64,000 nt of DNA from Protopterus annectens (GCF_019279795.1 NC_056726.1:1136466182-1136530181); one strand, 5' to 3'. Positions 48,431 to 59,113 are shown, counted from the stretch's first letter. The notes: generated by a model from the sequence alone, not told the origin. A program made the numbers and translations.

Positions 48431-49558
48431 ATGTCCACCCCTCCAGTCATATCTAAATGTCAGTTCCCTGTGCTTTCTCCTATTAACCTGGTGAACTTGG
48501 GCATCCTGAGCCAATGTAGCAACTGCCTCATGTACACAGACAACCCTCTCCTCTTACCTCCCAATACTCAGACTTACGAGAGATGCACTTATATATCCAA
48601 ATTGGAAGCCATGCACTCTCCAGAAAAGACTGGAATAGCTGGTCAAGAGGAGAAGGTCAACACTTGCACCACACCACATGGAGCACATAGCCTTCCAGAG
48701 CACACACCAGCACTGCCTTCACCAAAAAACACAAACCACACACCCATCTTCGTGGAAGCTCTCAATAAAAATCTTCCCAAACAGCAGAGACCTCCAAGAC
48801 AGAAATGAACTCGACCACTACATCACAATACTAATCACAAGACACATAACTCTGCTAAACAGTATGCCACTCAACCAAACCCCCTAAGGCAAAATAGCAT
48901 GCCCAGCACACTAGTCATAGGTGACTCAATAGTGAGGCACATCGATGTCCCACTCACTAGGTTGAATAAGGAGAAAGTAACAGTCAGCTGCATGTCAGGT
49001 GCCAGGATCTGCCACATAACGCACAGACTCAGGTCCCTCAACAACAGGTACAAATATGACTCTGTCATTGTGCATGTGGGTGTGAATGACCTGAGACATA
49101 CCTCCCTGGACTACATGAAAAGAGACATGGAAGAGCTCTCTGATTATGTAGCCAGGCGGGTATGGCCCTAGCTTTGAGCAGCATCCTATCATCACCCAGA
49201 ATGATACCACAGTATTTCATAGGTTCATAGGTTGGTAAAAGGCTATCAACCCTGGGGCCTAAACAAGCCTAACCATAACAATTCCCTGGCTATTTCTTCC
49301 CACACTATTTACTTCCCTGGACCCCTGTCTAGCAGGGCGACTGACTTGATCCCTGGGGTGAATTTCCTTTCTCCCATCCAATCGTCAAGGTTCCTTTTGA
49401 ACAAAGTTTCTGGTGTAATTCTAAGGGGATCCAGTATCTGTCTGCCTGGGATGACATGATTGACAGACCTCGATGTTTTGCCAGAGATGGCTTGCATCTG
49501 TCACCCCTGGGCTTCCGGATACTGGCCAAGGCACTTGCCACCCCTATAGTGCCTTTTT
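48431..49558 (+). pseudogene. CR1 copy f, ORF1: cysteine motif and SGNH esterase
   Basis: First protein of the CR1 element. From ATG at 48431 the N-terminus has a small cysteine cluster (QCSNCLMYTDNP, ERCTYISK) reminiscent of the zinc-binding start of CR1 ORF1. After a stop near 48806 the frame resumes with the SGNH hydrolase: GDSIVRHIDVPLTRL (nucleophile serine), GARICHITHRLRSL and HVGVNDLRHTSLDYM. The last block, DGLHLSPLGFRILAKAL (49478-49528), holds the catalytic Asp/His pair and stops at 49558. Between them, 49217-49440 is foreign: the 3' end of another CR1 on the opposite strand. Such esterase ORF1s are known in CR1-type LINEs and are thought to act on lipids or membranes. Confidence 0.85.
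49217..49440 (-). mobile_element. CR1 3' end (copy g) inserted in ORF1 of copy f
   Basis: On the minus strand ETLFKRNLDDWMGERKFTPG and ALLDRGPGK are the last residues of CR1 ORF2. They are followed by a 3' UTR containing TTAGGCTTGTTTAGGCCCC and ending CAACCTATGAACCTATGAA. The 8-bp AACCTATG repeats are the tail typical of CR1. The insertion is about 220 bp, severely 5'-truncated. Confidence 0.8.
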
Positions 49559-50145
49559 AGGCAGTATTCCAAAGACAAAATTACCACCGTAAAACCTACA
49601 AACAAATGCAATTTGAGGATTATTGCTGCTCAACATTAGAAGTCTAAATCTCAAAATACACTCACTCGAAGTACTCCTTAAAATGGAGAACATTGACATT
49701 TGTGCTGTAACAGAGACTTGGTTAAAGGTAGCAGAAAGCACCTTTGCGCTACCAGGCTATAACTCATTCCACACCTTTTGGCCCCAGAACTTGGACCAAA
49801 GTTCCAAAGGTGGTGGTGCTTCCATATTCATAAGGGATGTGCACCCCTCCAGACAGGTAGCCCAAAATAACATATCAGAGATACTTCAGGTGCAGCTAAC
49901 ATTGGGTAAGACAGTGATTCAGGTCATAGCCTGTTATAGGTCCCCAACCATGTCCCAAGACTCACACTCCACATTCCTAAGCACCCTGGAGAATATTAGG
50001 GTCCAACCTAACACTCTCGTACTGAGTGCCTTCAACTGCCCCCTCCATTAACTGGGAAAACTACTCATGTACCAATACACTTGCCCAATGTTTCCTGGAA
50101 TTCATGAATTCCTATGCCCTGGGCCAGGTTGTTCTTAACCCACTA

Positions 50146-51020
50146 GAGGTACCATCTACGAGACTTGGTATGTTCCCCTGCAGGAACTGTTGTATTTGCA
50201 TGTATATTACTAGAGTACAGACCTTTGAACACCCTAGACTTAATTTTAAGTTATATAGTGACTGCAGGACACAAAATATGGTTTATTTAGCCACCTGCAA
50301 CCAATGTCCAAGTTTTTATGTGTGCAAGACTAATAAGATGCTCAAAGAAAGAGCAAGAAGACACCTATATCATACATGAAAAAAGATATGAAAAATGCTT
50401 TAGCAAAACATATAATGGAGTTTGATGGTCATTCTTTTTCTTTCAGGGTCTTGCAATATATATTTGAGAATGTGTGTGTGTGTGGGGGGGGGGGGGCATT
50501 GTGAATTATACTGAAAAAGTAGAGCTGTCATGGATTTTAAAATTACCGGCAGATTGTTATCCAGGCTTAAACTGTTCTGTATCTTTGAAAGCAGCTCAGC
50601 TGGAGTGTGATTTGTAATACTAATTATGTGCTAGCATCCAATAATGCCTTGGAAAATGGAGCCTTTCTCCCTGGGCCTCCGCTGAAAATTGGCTTTGTTC
50701 CAAGTAGGACTTTCCCGGTTAACCAATGTTAAATAAATAAAATAAAAAAATAAAATAAAAAAAATGCTTTTGTCTTTGATAGGGTGTTAATTCTTGTACT
50801 TAATTGTTTTAGATACTATATATTTGTACTGTGAACAAAGTTTTTAGATCTGATGAAGCGTTTGTTGGGAAATACGAAAGCACTTATCTTCTTTTTACAT
50901 CAAAATTCCATGTTTTTATGACTGTGGTGTTCCTGATACTTTTATTTTGTTTTTTTTTTTCTTGACATATTGCTGGACTATAGCATGAGACTTTACTGAC
51001 TACTGGGCCTTTTCTCTTTT
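50146..51020 (+). mobile_element. Penelope-like element fragment: GIY-YIG endonuclease and 3' UTR
   Basis: Penelope-like elements carry a telomerase-like RT followed by a GIY-YIG endonuclease. Here only the C-terminal end remains: a cysteine cluster (GMFPCRNCCICM), FEHPRLNFKLYSDCRTQN, then MVYLATCNQC and FYVCKTNKMLKERARRHLYH, which align with the GIY, YIG and arginine positions. After a frame change, ALAKHIMEFDGHSF and LSWILKLPADCYPGLNC finish the domain. The 3' part has TCTGATGAAGCGTTTGTTG, a sequence type common at PLE 3' ends. An L2/SINE tail is nested at 50650-50765. The tyrosine in GIY is kept as VYL; YIG has become YVC. It sits inside CR1 ORF2. Confidence 0.8.
50650..50765 (+). mobile_element. 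L2/SINE 3' tail nested in the Penelope fragment
   Basis: GGGCCTCCGCTGAAAATTGG, GTAGGACTTTCCCGGTTAAC and a (TAAAA)n finish: the tail shared by the L2-type LINE at 44637-46620 and the SINE at 56800-57052. Only about 110 bp is present. Confidence 0.75.
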
Positions 51021-51747
51021 TTCCTCACAAGAACTAGCAACATCCTTGACCTGGTCATAACTAACATGGGCAACCGTTGCTCTACACCAATAGTCAACTT
51101 CTCTCTGGTTAGATCCGACCACAAACTAATCACCTTGGAAATTCACATCCCTCCCACCCCCCACCACCCTCCGCAAAGGTAACCACCATGAAAAACTTCT
51201 CCAAAGCTACCTTTGGGCACCTAAAAACAGAGGTGGCTAACTTCATGGCACCCATGCAAATGGAGAATAGTTGCATGACTGCCGAATCATACACCAATGC
51301 ATGGTATGACCATGTACACAAATGCATGGATCTCGCCATACCCAATAGAACCAAGATGCTTTCCTACAAAAAAAAAGAAAGCTAATCTGGTGGTCCCCTG
51401 CTATAAACAAACTCTACAACAGAAGGAGGAAACTGATGTGGAATAAGGTGAAGTGCCAAGACTGGAAAAACTCCCTTATCAGCCTCAACAAAAAGTTGAG
51501 ATCCCTCATGAAATCCTCTAAAACTAGCTATGAAAACAGAATTGCAGCAGGTAGTAAAGACAACCACAAGGTCTTCTATAGTTATATAAAGAATCTCCAC
51601 GGCAATACCCAGATTTGTTCTGAGCTACTGCACAATGGTATCTCCTATACCGAGCCAACAGATATTGCCAATATACTGGTTGACAGATTCAGTGCCAACT
51701 TTACCCCCCGCAAAGGACCACTCCCAACACCAGTAGATTGCCAGGTA

Positions 51748-54101
51748 CCCTTGTACTCACCTTCTCCACTTAACAGTTCTACTGATAGTCTTCCTTAGCT
51801 CTTGGCTCTGCTACTGTACTCACTGACTACCCTCTATTCCTACGCTCACCCTGACTCCAATTGCCTAACATAGCTTTCATCATTCTTGCCCTCTGCTGCC
51901 CTACTCTTACCTATCACTATCTCCTTCTCTGTTTGATTCTTCCCATCAATCCACGTACTTGGTCACTTTCTTTTTCCCCTTCTTGTCATACCTAACTATC
52001 CACCGATACCAGATATAGCTTTTCCGGTCTATACCTGTGCACGCCCACACTGTTTCTCCCTCCCCCTACTTAACAAATACTCCCTGCTCCAGGGCGCCAA
52101 TTCTCTTAATAGCTTAGCCCTCGGCTGCTGCGTCTCCCGGGAAAGTGCGTCTGTAGCCATAGCAAGGTAACTCTTGTTTTTGTTATAATTTATCTTGTTT
52201 TTTTTTATTTTTTGGGTTGTAAAGTAATAACAGTGCAAGACAGATACTGACTGCATATGTATGTAACCCTGCATTGTTAACTGAACACAAGTGATTGAGC
52301 GTTAAACGCTAGCATATTTCAGATCTACGCTACATTTCTATCGAGGTCACATGCCCATCACTTAAACGCTAGCTCATTCAGAGCTGTAATACATATTTCT
52401 TCTAGGGTTGCAAGCTATCTACATATCGGCATCCTTGCGATTGAAGAGTAGTTAGCGTCCAATACTTAAACGCTTGCTTATTCTAGAGCTGCGCTACATA
52501 TTTTAGAGGGATTACAAACTACAGACTTATTATTTATTTATTTTTTTTAAGATATCGATACCGCTTGCATGTGCGATCAAGTATTCAGCGCACATCTCTC
52601 TCTAGCCAAACTCCGAACTACATGCATATAATATTTTAAGGAAGCATTGCAGGGCACATCTTTTACTTGCCATAGGCTTGAATAGCAGGCAAGGAGCGGG
52701 AACTGCGTTCGAGCCCCTCTACATAATTAAACATTGCACGATAGCCTTCTTGCTAAAAGTAAAGTTCAGGCGACTGTGTATCTTTACTTATATAACATTT
52801 TACACTATTGTTTTATTGCTAAAAGCAAGGTTTTGGTAGTCTTAAAGCTCCACAGTTACAGCCACCAAACTGTAGTTCACTATGAGCGCTGGATAACAGT
52901 CGGCGACAACGCCAACCTTAGCACGTGTCCTACTGAGACTACATAGCTAATATCCCGCTCAAAAGACTTATTCCACTGTTGTTTAGAGGATTTTACTCTT
53001 TGAAACAATCACTAGCCCATATCGCACTGCTTCTGTATTATAGCGGAACAGGTTGTTTTAATTCCTTGCAGCCTCTTGCATATTATCATGTTATATCAAA
53101 ACATCTGAGTTCTTAATTGTTTGATACTGGGTCTGCCTTACTGTGTCGCAATATTTTTCTGCTCTGTCCTGAATACTACAATACTGATATTACACAGACT
53201 ATTTGGAATTAGATGCCCATGCTGGTTAGAAGCTTGTATCTAACCTAAATAATTCTAAGCTATTGCTAGTATACGCTGGTAAAGTAAGCTAATTGTGTCT
53301 TACATCTGTGTAAAGTTTTGTGCTAATGTACGCTAACTGCATTGTTTTGCAACTGTTTACCTGAAGTGTTTCTCTCTCTGTTAGTTACCTATAAGCTTAT
53401 AAGTGTATACTTATACGTTAGTATTTAGACAGTAAGATAATGTGATGGCATCTGTTTAAGGTTTGTGCTAGTGTACGCTAACTGTCTTTTGCAACTGTTT
53501 TATCTGAAGTGCATCTCTCTCTCTATATCTCTCTCCTATTCTCCAGCTTTCCTACCCTGAAACACCTGACTGAGCCTGGCTTGGATGCCTACATCTGATC
53601 CACACTAAAACAAATTGTATTGCCTCTACCCTGTACGGGAATTGGATAAAGCACATCATAGAAGGATTTAATAAAGTATGTACAACAGCTGCTAAACCTG
53701 TACTATTAAGCATTCTACAGCCCTGCTTGGTACTCAGCATTTTTCCCTTGCCAGGAAACCCAGCAGCCAAAAGCTAGCTAGCCCTGTGTCTCCTATATTA
53801 GGTCCCCTCTGTGTCACTCTCTCCTTTACCAGACTCTCTTCCCATAATAGACCCAGCCTTGTGATTTCTTCCCTGGTGAAACCTTGACGTGCTTTCACTA
53901 GGTGACTCCCTCTCCCCACTATTTCCTGACTTCTATCTCTTCTTCTCTTCCCCGGTATCTTTTACAAGCTTTAACTCACTAGCTTCTCTCTCTCACTCCT
54001 TCCTTTAAAGGCTTGCTGCTACTCCTTTCCACCAATCACTGGTCCCTTGTACTCACCTTCTCCACTTAACAGTTCTACTGATAGTCTTCCTTAGCTCTTG
54101 G
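51748..54101. mobile_element. 2.35-kb segment bounded by perfect 58-bp direct repeats
   Basis: The 58 bp starting CCCTTGTACTCACCTTCTCC and ending TTAGCTCTTGG are identical at 51748-51805 and 54044-54101. Between them the sequence is non-coding: C/T-rich at both edges, an irregular array with TTAAACGCT (52301, 52361, 52465), a duplicated block with GTACGCTAACTG (53328 and 53473), and short frames without resemblance to anything. It replaces the reverse transcriptase of CR1 copy f, since CR1 linker precedes and CR1 3' UTR follows. I see no priming site, no polypurine tract and no 5-bp target duplication, so I do not call an LTR element. It may be an unknown non-autonomous element or a rearrangement product. 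Confidence 0.6.
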
Positions 54102-54245
54102 GGATCACTCCAGTTGCTCTACTCAACAGAGGCACTGGGAACTAAGGTAGGGTGGCATGATGTCAGGAAAATCCTATGGGCTAGGCTTGTAACGGCTCCA
54201 GGGCCATTAGCCTAGTACACACCTATGAACCTCTGAACCTATGAG
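54102..54245 (+). mobile_element. 3' UTR of CR1 copy f
   Basis: GATCACTCCAGTTGCTCTAC, CAACAGAGGCACTGGGAAC match the end of ORF2 and 3' UTR at 33430-33480. It continues through GGGCTAGGCTTGTAACGGCT, GCCATTAGCCTAGTAC to CACCTATGAACCTCTGAACC. This last part is the tail shared with the tRNA-derived SINE family. Confidence 0.8.
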
Positions 54246-54398
54246 CATCCAGTCCACCGGTGCACCCAGAGAATACCATTGAGAATCCAGAGATGGCATG
54301 CAGACTCTGCCCAGAAGGTATCCCAGCTTAGAACTGAACCAGAGAACCACTTGCTCTGAGGCAACAATGCTATCTGCTACACCACTATGCTGTCCCCA
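54246..54398 (-). mobile_element. V-SINE-like head, tail lost
   Basis: On the minus strand the head GACAGCATAGTGGTGTAGCA, GCCTCAGAGCAAGTGGTTCT and CTGGTTCAGTTC is followed by a decayed middle and ends against the CR1 tail. The 3' part is missing. Confidence 0.6.
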
Positions 54399-54451
54399 AT
54401 GTGCAGAAATATACAACATATATATTCATATATGTATGTGTATATGTATAT

Positions 54452-54705
54452 GGGCCTACTTCAGATGACTGAAAAACCAAAAGAATAAATCCTAAAAGAC
54501 TGATAATTCAAAATATTGAATGATGAAATTTGCCCCTTCTCCACCATTGTGTGACCTTGGAGTTGGTATATATAGTTAGCAGGACAGTGTATTAAACACC
54601 GCCCCCCATGTAAGGGGCACAGAGAGGCTTGCCCCCTGCATTAAAAATGTATTTAGTATTTTGAATTTTCAGTCTTTTGGTTTGTCAGTCTGCTGAAGTA
54701 GACCC
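54452..54705. mobile_element. MITE M1, GGGYCTACTTCAG termini
   Basis: 254 bp. Terminal inverted repeats of about 65 bp: GGGCCTACTTCAGATGACTG against GGGTCTACTTCAGCAGACTG read inwards. The core has GGAGTTGGTATATATAGTTA, shared with M2, M3 and M4. It is flanked by TATATG on the left and a (TA)n on the right. Confidence 0.75.
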
Positions 54706-54716
54706 CTAGATATATA

Positions 54717-54755
<39 letters not shown>

Positions 54756-54756
54756 T

Positions 54757-55079
54757 GGGTCCCCTACACGTGATCAAAATTTCAGAAAGCCAAAACCCAT
54801 ATGGCTGAGACCATATGATCGACTTTTGAAATTTCGATCATACAGAAGGGGCATCTCCGTATAGCGCAGAATGGAAACATTCCGATCTTCCGCACTGTAG
54901 AGCAATCTCTGAGCTGGTATATTTAAATTTCAGGGGGTGTGGGATGCTAGCAAAATGAAGGCAAGTTTTCATTTTTTTTTTTTTTTTTTGTTACATGTTC
55001 GAAATTTCAAAAGTCGAACATAGGGTTTCGGCCATATGGGTTTCGGCTTTCTGAAATTTCGATCATGTATAGTAGACCC
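54757..55079. mobile_element. MITE M2, GGGTCYMC termini
   Basis: 323 bp. Inverted repeats of about 95 bp beginning GGGTCCCCTACACGTGATCA and GGGTCTACTATACATGATCG. The core GAGCTGGTATATTTAAATTT, CAGGGGGTG matches M3. It lies immediately beside M1, separated only by (TA)n at 54720-54751. Confidence 0.8.
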
Positions 55080-55096
55080 GATTAGATATATATATA

Positions 55097-55123
55097 GACA
55101 CACACACACACACACACACACAA
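55097..55123. repeat. (CA)n microsatellite
   Basis: About 13 CA units directly following the TA-rich right flank of M2. Confidence 0.9.
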
Positions 55124-56341
55124 ACATACAAGTATGAACAGTTATGCATTGACACATAAATACATTTATGCACTGGCACATACATACCTTAAATATACTG
55201 CAATTATTAGCTAAGTGATTATTTCTGTTACAAGCTTACAGCTCATAAGTGCATTGCTTTGTGTAGGCCACAAACTATTTCTTAATCTGATAATTTTTAT
55301 AAAAGTATCATTATTTACGAAATACTAACTGCACCTACAAGATGGCTGACCTGAGTTAGTCACCACATCTTAGGAAGAGAGGGGTGAGGAGGTAAACAGC
55401 TACTCAAAGGCCAGTACAGACAGTTGTGAACACTGCACTGCTCAGTTTATGACTTTCCGAATTTAAAAGGTGTCTTCCTTACAATAACTTTGCATGATAT
55501 TACATCAACATGCAGGTAAAGTACAAAGCAGACACTTAAGTTAGAAATGAAATATCTGCAAAGGATAAATAATATGGACATATCCCAAGCAGACAAGCAA
55601 CCTCAGTCACTGCAGGATCTTATACTGTGGTTACAAGAGTTGCTGCCTTGATCGTCTCCAAACACATTTTCTTCAGTTTTTGCCATAAGAAGAGAAGAGA
55701 ACAGACATGAGTATCACTATTCAAAGGTGAGGAATGGCAGTTCTTGTACTATGGCAAAAACCGAAGAAAATGCCTTTCCCAACATAGATATATCGATCGT
55801 CACATTAATGTGTGAAAGAAAGCAATATTGATATAGGCATGAAAAGACATTTAGTGTTTATACTGTAACAACATCCTTGGTTCAATACACTTCTGATGAA
55901 ATGAGGCTGCCAGTAAGGTATGCTCTGGTTTCTGATCTACTGATTATTTGGGTCTGCTTCACTATGCCCAATGTGTCATTCTTCTATAATACTGTCACGC
56001 TCCCTTCTTATTTCTGATAATGGTTGGTTAAAAAGTTCTGTGACATCAGTAAGTAGTACACAAGTCAAGATAATATGATTCAGGCTGGCAGGGATTCAAA
56101 ACTATGTTGACCTAACATGTGGCATGGTGACAGCTATCATTATCATGTTGATAATGTTATATAACTGTACGATACATTCATCTGACAGATTCCTTATTTT
56201 AATATAATCATGCAATGAATCATACAGTTGGTGTTGGATTTCACTCCCCACATGCGTTATGTAATTTAGAAATTTTCAATGCCCATTTTATGGTATGCAG
56301 CATTATTTTTGCAATTTACATATTGGAGTTTCATAAAAATC
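55124..56341. other. No recognised gene apart from the hairpin
   Basis: AT-rich sequence without coding or repeat families that I can name, except the hairpin at 55665-55772. Confidence 0.4.
55665..55772. ncRNA. 108-nt hairpin with 23-bp arms
   Basis: Arms at 55665-55687 and 55750-55772 pair at 22 of 23 positions (CATTTTCTTC…TTTTTGCCATA), around a loop of 62 nt. The size is like a microRNA precursor with a long loop, but a small foldback transposon remnant is as likely. Nothing shows transcription. Confidence 0.35.
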
Positions 56342-56425
56342 TACTGCTAATCATTAGCGGACCAGAGTTCCGCTGTGGCGACCCCTTACCGGGTAAAAGC
56401 CGAAAGACAAACAACAACAACATAT
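56342..56425 (+). mobile_element. V-SINE-like tail, 5'-truncated
   Basis: CTGCTAATCATTAGCGGACC, CGCTGTGGCGACCCCTTACC, GGGTAAAAGCCGAAAGAC and an (AAC)n end. Same tail as 9336-9570 and 58838-59113, better preserved. Only the last 84 bp is present. Confidence 0.75.
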
Positions 56426-56799
56426 TTGTGTTTATTCACGCATCTTCAGCACAATTACTTCTGTGGCATATCTTACTCATGCCCATGAATTTGCAATATG
56501 AGTGTGAAAAATCAGGGGTTCATACCCATGTCTATGCATTTTGTTTCCCCCTGATATCACATATTCTGTTCCCTGAAGTGTATTTTGCAGCACCTCTTTC
56601 ATGACTACTCTGTTAGCATTCTTTGCTAATACCCTATTTTAGTGAATATTTCTTCGGACAAAGGTAGGAGTCCAAACACAGGCATGTGCTTTTTGTTTCC
56701 CTTAATATCATGTAGTCTGTTCCCCTGAGATGTAATTTGCATCTCTTTCATGACTGCTCCTTTACAAAGAACTATTCAGAAATGCATTTCCCTTAAAAG
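56426..56799. other. Unassigned, contains an internal duplication
   Basis: Two related stretches (56536-56610 and 56690-56760), each with ATGCATTTTGTTTCCC-like or GTGCTTTTTGTTTCCC sequence and CTCTTTCATGACT, form an imperfect duplication about 150 bp apart. No gene. Confidence 0.5.
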
Positions 56800-57052
56800 A
56801 TATATTTATTTAATTTTTGTTGATCAGGAAAGTCTAACTAGGACAGAGCCTATTTTTAGCCAAGGCCTGGGGAGAAATGCTCCAGAAGCATGTCTTTGGA
56901 ATGTAGGGGGAGCCAGAGTACCCAGAGGAAACCTATGCGAATACAGGTGGGGACAAGCGCACTCCACACAGAAGGCACCACAGCCAAGAATTGAACCAGA
57001 GAACCTCTTGCTGTGAGGTGACAATGTTAACTGCTGCACCACTGCACTGTCC
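56800..57052 (-). mobile_element. V-SINE-like SINE with L2-type tail, nearly complete
   Basis: On the minus strand: head GGACAGTGCAGTGGTGCAGC, CCTCACAGCAAGAGGTTCTC, box B TGGTTCAATTC; central domain CCTTCTGTGTGGAGTGCGC and TTTCCTCTGGGTACTCTGG; then AAAGACATGCTTCTGGAGCA and the L2-type tail GGCCTTGGCTAAAAATAGGC, AGACTTTCCTGATCAACAAA, ending TAAATAAATA. It combines the V-SINE middle with the tail of the L2-type LINE at 44637-46620, the classic design of a SINE mobilised by that LINE. Confidence 0.85.
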
Positions 57053-57224
57053 AAACACAATTACTATATCAATGTGTGAGTGTCAAACTGTCTGTGGATC
57101 AACAGGTACACAACCATCTTTGATGAACAGAAGATGAGAAGGCTGCAGGTTCTACCCCCGAGCAGTGGTGTGGATTTGTTTTCTATTAATAATGTGACAG
57201 TACAGCATTAGAGGGGTTCTGCAT

Positions 57225-58640
57225 TCTAGATTCATAGAGTCTTAGATATTAGATACTGTGTCTTTTGATCAATAATATATTGCCAGTACCCTGTCACATG
57301 CTGGACCTCCATTCTTCAGGTGGTCCAGAACAGTCAATCCAGAAAACATTTGTGGAGACCCATCCAGCCATCTAGGTTTTGTTTAAAAGAACATAGTAAG
57401 TCACACTGCTTAACATGCAAGTGGTTAGTTTCTCTATTACATCGGATTGGCAGGCACTGTGTTATAAACCTATGTATCCCTCTACCATGATTTATTTATC
57501 TGTTGATGAAGATTTTGTACTGCTGGATGTATTAAGTCTGCCAAAATACAGAAGAGCCAGAACAACTGGGTCTCAATAGCAGGGTAAGCAAAACAATATT
57601 CTCACTTAAAATTATAGAAGACATGGAATAAAGAGATAGAGCTTCCAGCCTCTTGTGATAGATAGTTCAGGGACTATAGGCCTGTAATCTGTTTGGTTAA
57701 GAACCATTCACGTCTTCATTTTTTGACATGTTTAGTGAAAAACATTATGAAGGGGGCACTGTACCCCATAATTGCTCTGATCAATGTTGAGAATAGGAGA
57801 CTGATTACCTCTTTAGACCTTCATGATATTCTTTTAGCAATCAGCTCTGATTCAGAAAAGTATTTTGCGACAACTGCTGTCAAATGATAGTCAAAAAGAG
57901 GGAATTATCAAACCAAATTCCTAATTTTTGATTACATTTTGGTTTTGTAGTGGTATGTTTTCTATACAGTATGATGAAAGGAGGGGTTGTTTACAAAAAG
58001 TGATGATATTACACGTTTTAGCATTTTTTTTGTGGTGATTTTTAATACACAAAGAGCATGCTAGGGAGAGATACTTCTGGACAGTTTTGGTGTCAGAATG
58101 TGGTTTAATAACAAGCCTACTTTGCAGTTAAGGATTTTGGATTTACTATGTAATTTAATGAATTTCTTTCTTTTGCTAAACAGTTTATTTATGGTGATGG
58201 ACAAACTGGGCCGATTGCTAATTTCTCATGATACATGGTTCTGTTGGGGACTGCTAGCTCATTGCATTTTTCAAAGTGGGTGTAGAATTACTTAATGAAG
58301 GTTGCTGCTATCTCAAGATCAGGAAGTGGTGTCATAAGTGAATTTTGATAACAGCACATTTGTAATATTTAAATTCAATGGGTTTTACTGTAGGGCTTTT
58401 GGAAGTTTGAAGGAGAAGGTCACAACTTTGTGGTTAAACTTGTCTGGTGGTACAAAATACAAGATGAGTACTGAAAAGGAACAGAAATTTGTAAGATTCA
58501 GGGCAAGAATCTGTGTCTTCTTGTAGGTCTTTTAACCAACTCAAGGTTATGTAAATTGTACCTTGGACTAACCTGAATGTAGGCCATGTGCTCATGGGAA
58601 TAAACCACTCAAACCACTCAGAAACCACTCAACAAAACTA
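57225..58640 (-). mobile_element. CR1-type LINE copy h, very worn
   Basis: On the minus strand: LKDLQEDTDSCPESYKFLFL and FSTHLVFCTTRQV (58560-58440) parallel the region after the YADD block of CR1. The stretch 57880-57680 matches 60870-60640 of the next copy at the DNA level (GAAGGGGGCACTGTACCCC against GAGGGGGGCATTATACTCA). The end near 57225 resembles the CTATGAATC-type tail. Stops are frequent and boundaries are approximate. Confidence 0.55.
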
Positions 58641-58837
58641 AATAAATAATAAATTGAAAAAAGATATTGCATATAACAAAATAAAACTGATAACATGACA
58701 TGTTCTATTATTGGGTGTAATCAAGTAAATAGTGAGAAACCTACAGTGGGGTGTTTTAATAGATTAACGTTACTTAATTTTATCTGCCAATATCCTGGGA
58801 TTGTTTAATATTGTGCAATCAACTGTCAAAAGTAAGT

Positions 58838-59113
58838 AATGTCTTTCGACTTTTCCCGGTTAGGGGTCGCCACAGCGAAACTCCAGTCCACTAATGATTG
58901 GCAGTGGAGTTTTACAGTGCCGAGTTGCCAGCCCAACCCCCAACCTTCAAAAAAGGCACACCCATTCACACATGCACCTACCTGCATGTCTTTAATGTCA
59001 CTTGACCATGGGGAGGACAGCCAAACTCCACACAGTAGGCGCTCCAGCCGAGAATCAAATGAGAGAACCTCTTGCTGTGAGGCGACAAAGCTAATTGCTG
59101 CACCACCGTGGCC
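58838..59113 (-). mobile_element. V-SINE-like SINE, nearly full length
   Basis: On the minus strand: GCCACGGTGGTGCAGCAATT, CCTCACAGCAAGAGGTTCTC, TCTCATTTGATTCTCGGCTG; central CCTACTGTGTGGAGTTTGGC; AAAGACATGCAGGTAGG; then GGAGTTTCGCTGTGGCGACC, CCTAACCGGGAAAAGTCG. The tail differs from the L2-type tail of the SINE at 56800-57052, so two tail types exist in one SINE group. Confidence 0.85.

Larger units (their letters stand above)
49600..51747 (+). pseudogene. CR1 copy f, ORF2: endonuclease and linker, interrupted
   Basis: AP-type endonuclease starting near 49623: LLNIRSLNLKIHSLEVLLKM, NIDICAVTETWLKVAESTF, FWPQNLDQSSKGGGASIFI, VIQVIACYRSPTMS. It is cut at about 50145 by a Penelope-like insertion and resumes at about 51030 with NILDLVITNMGN, SDHKLITLEIHIP, then the linker up to TDIANILVDRFSANFTP (51660-51705). 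At 51748 it meets the 58-bp repeat of the next insertion. The whole reverse transcriptase is absent; only the 3' UTR reappears at 54102. Several frame changes are present in the second part. Confidence 0.85.

Noticed and set aside
51748-54101. LTR retrotransposon
   Set aside because: The repeats are only 58 bp, with no priming site, polypurine tract, target duplication or coding remains that I can see.
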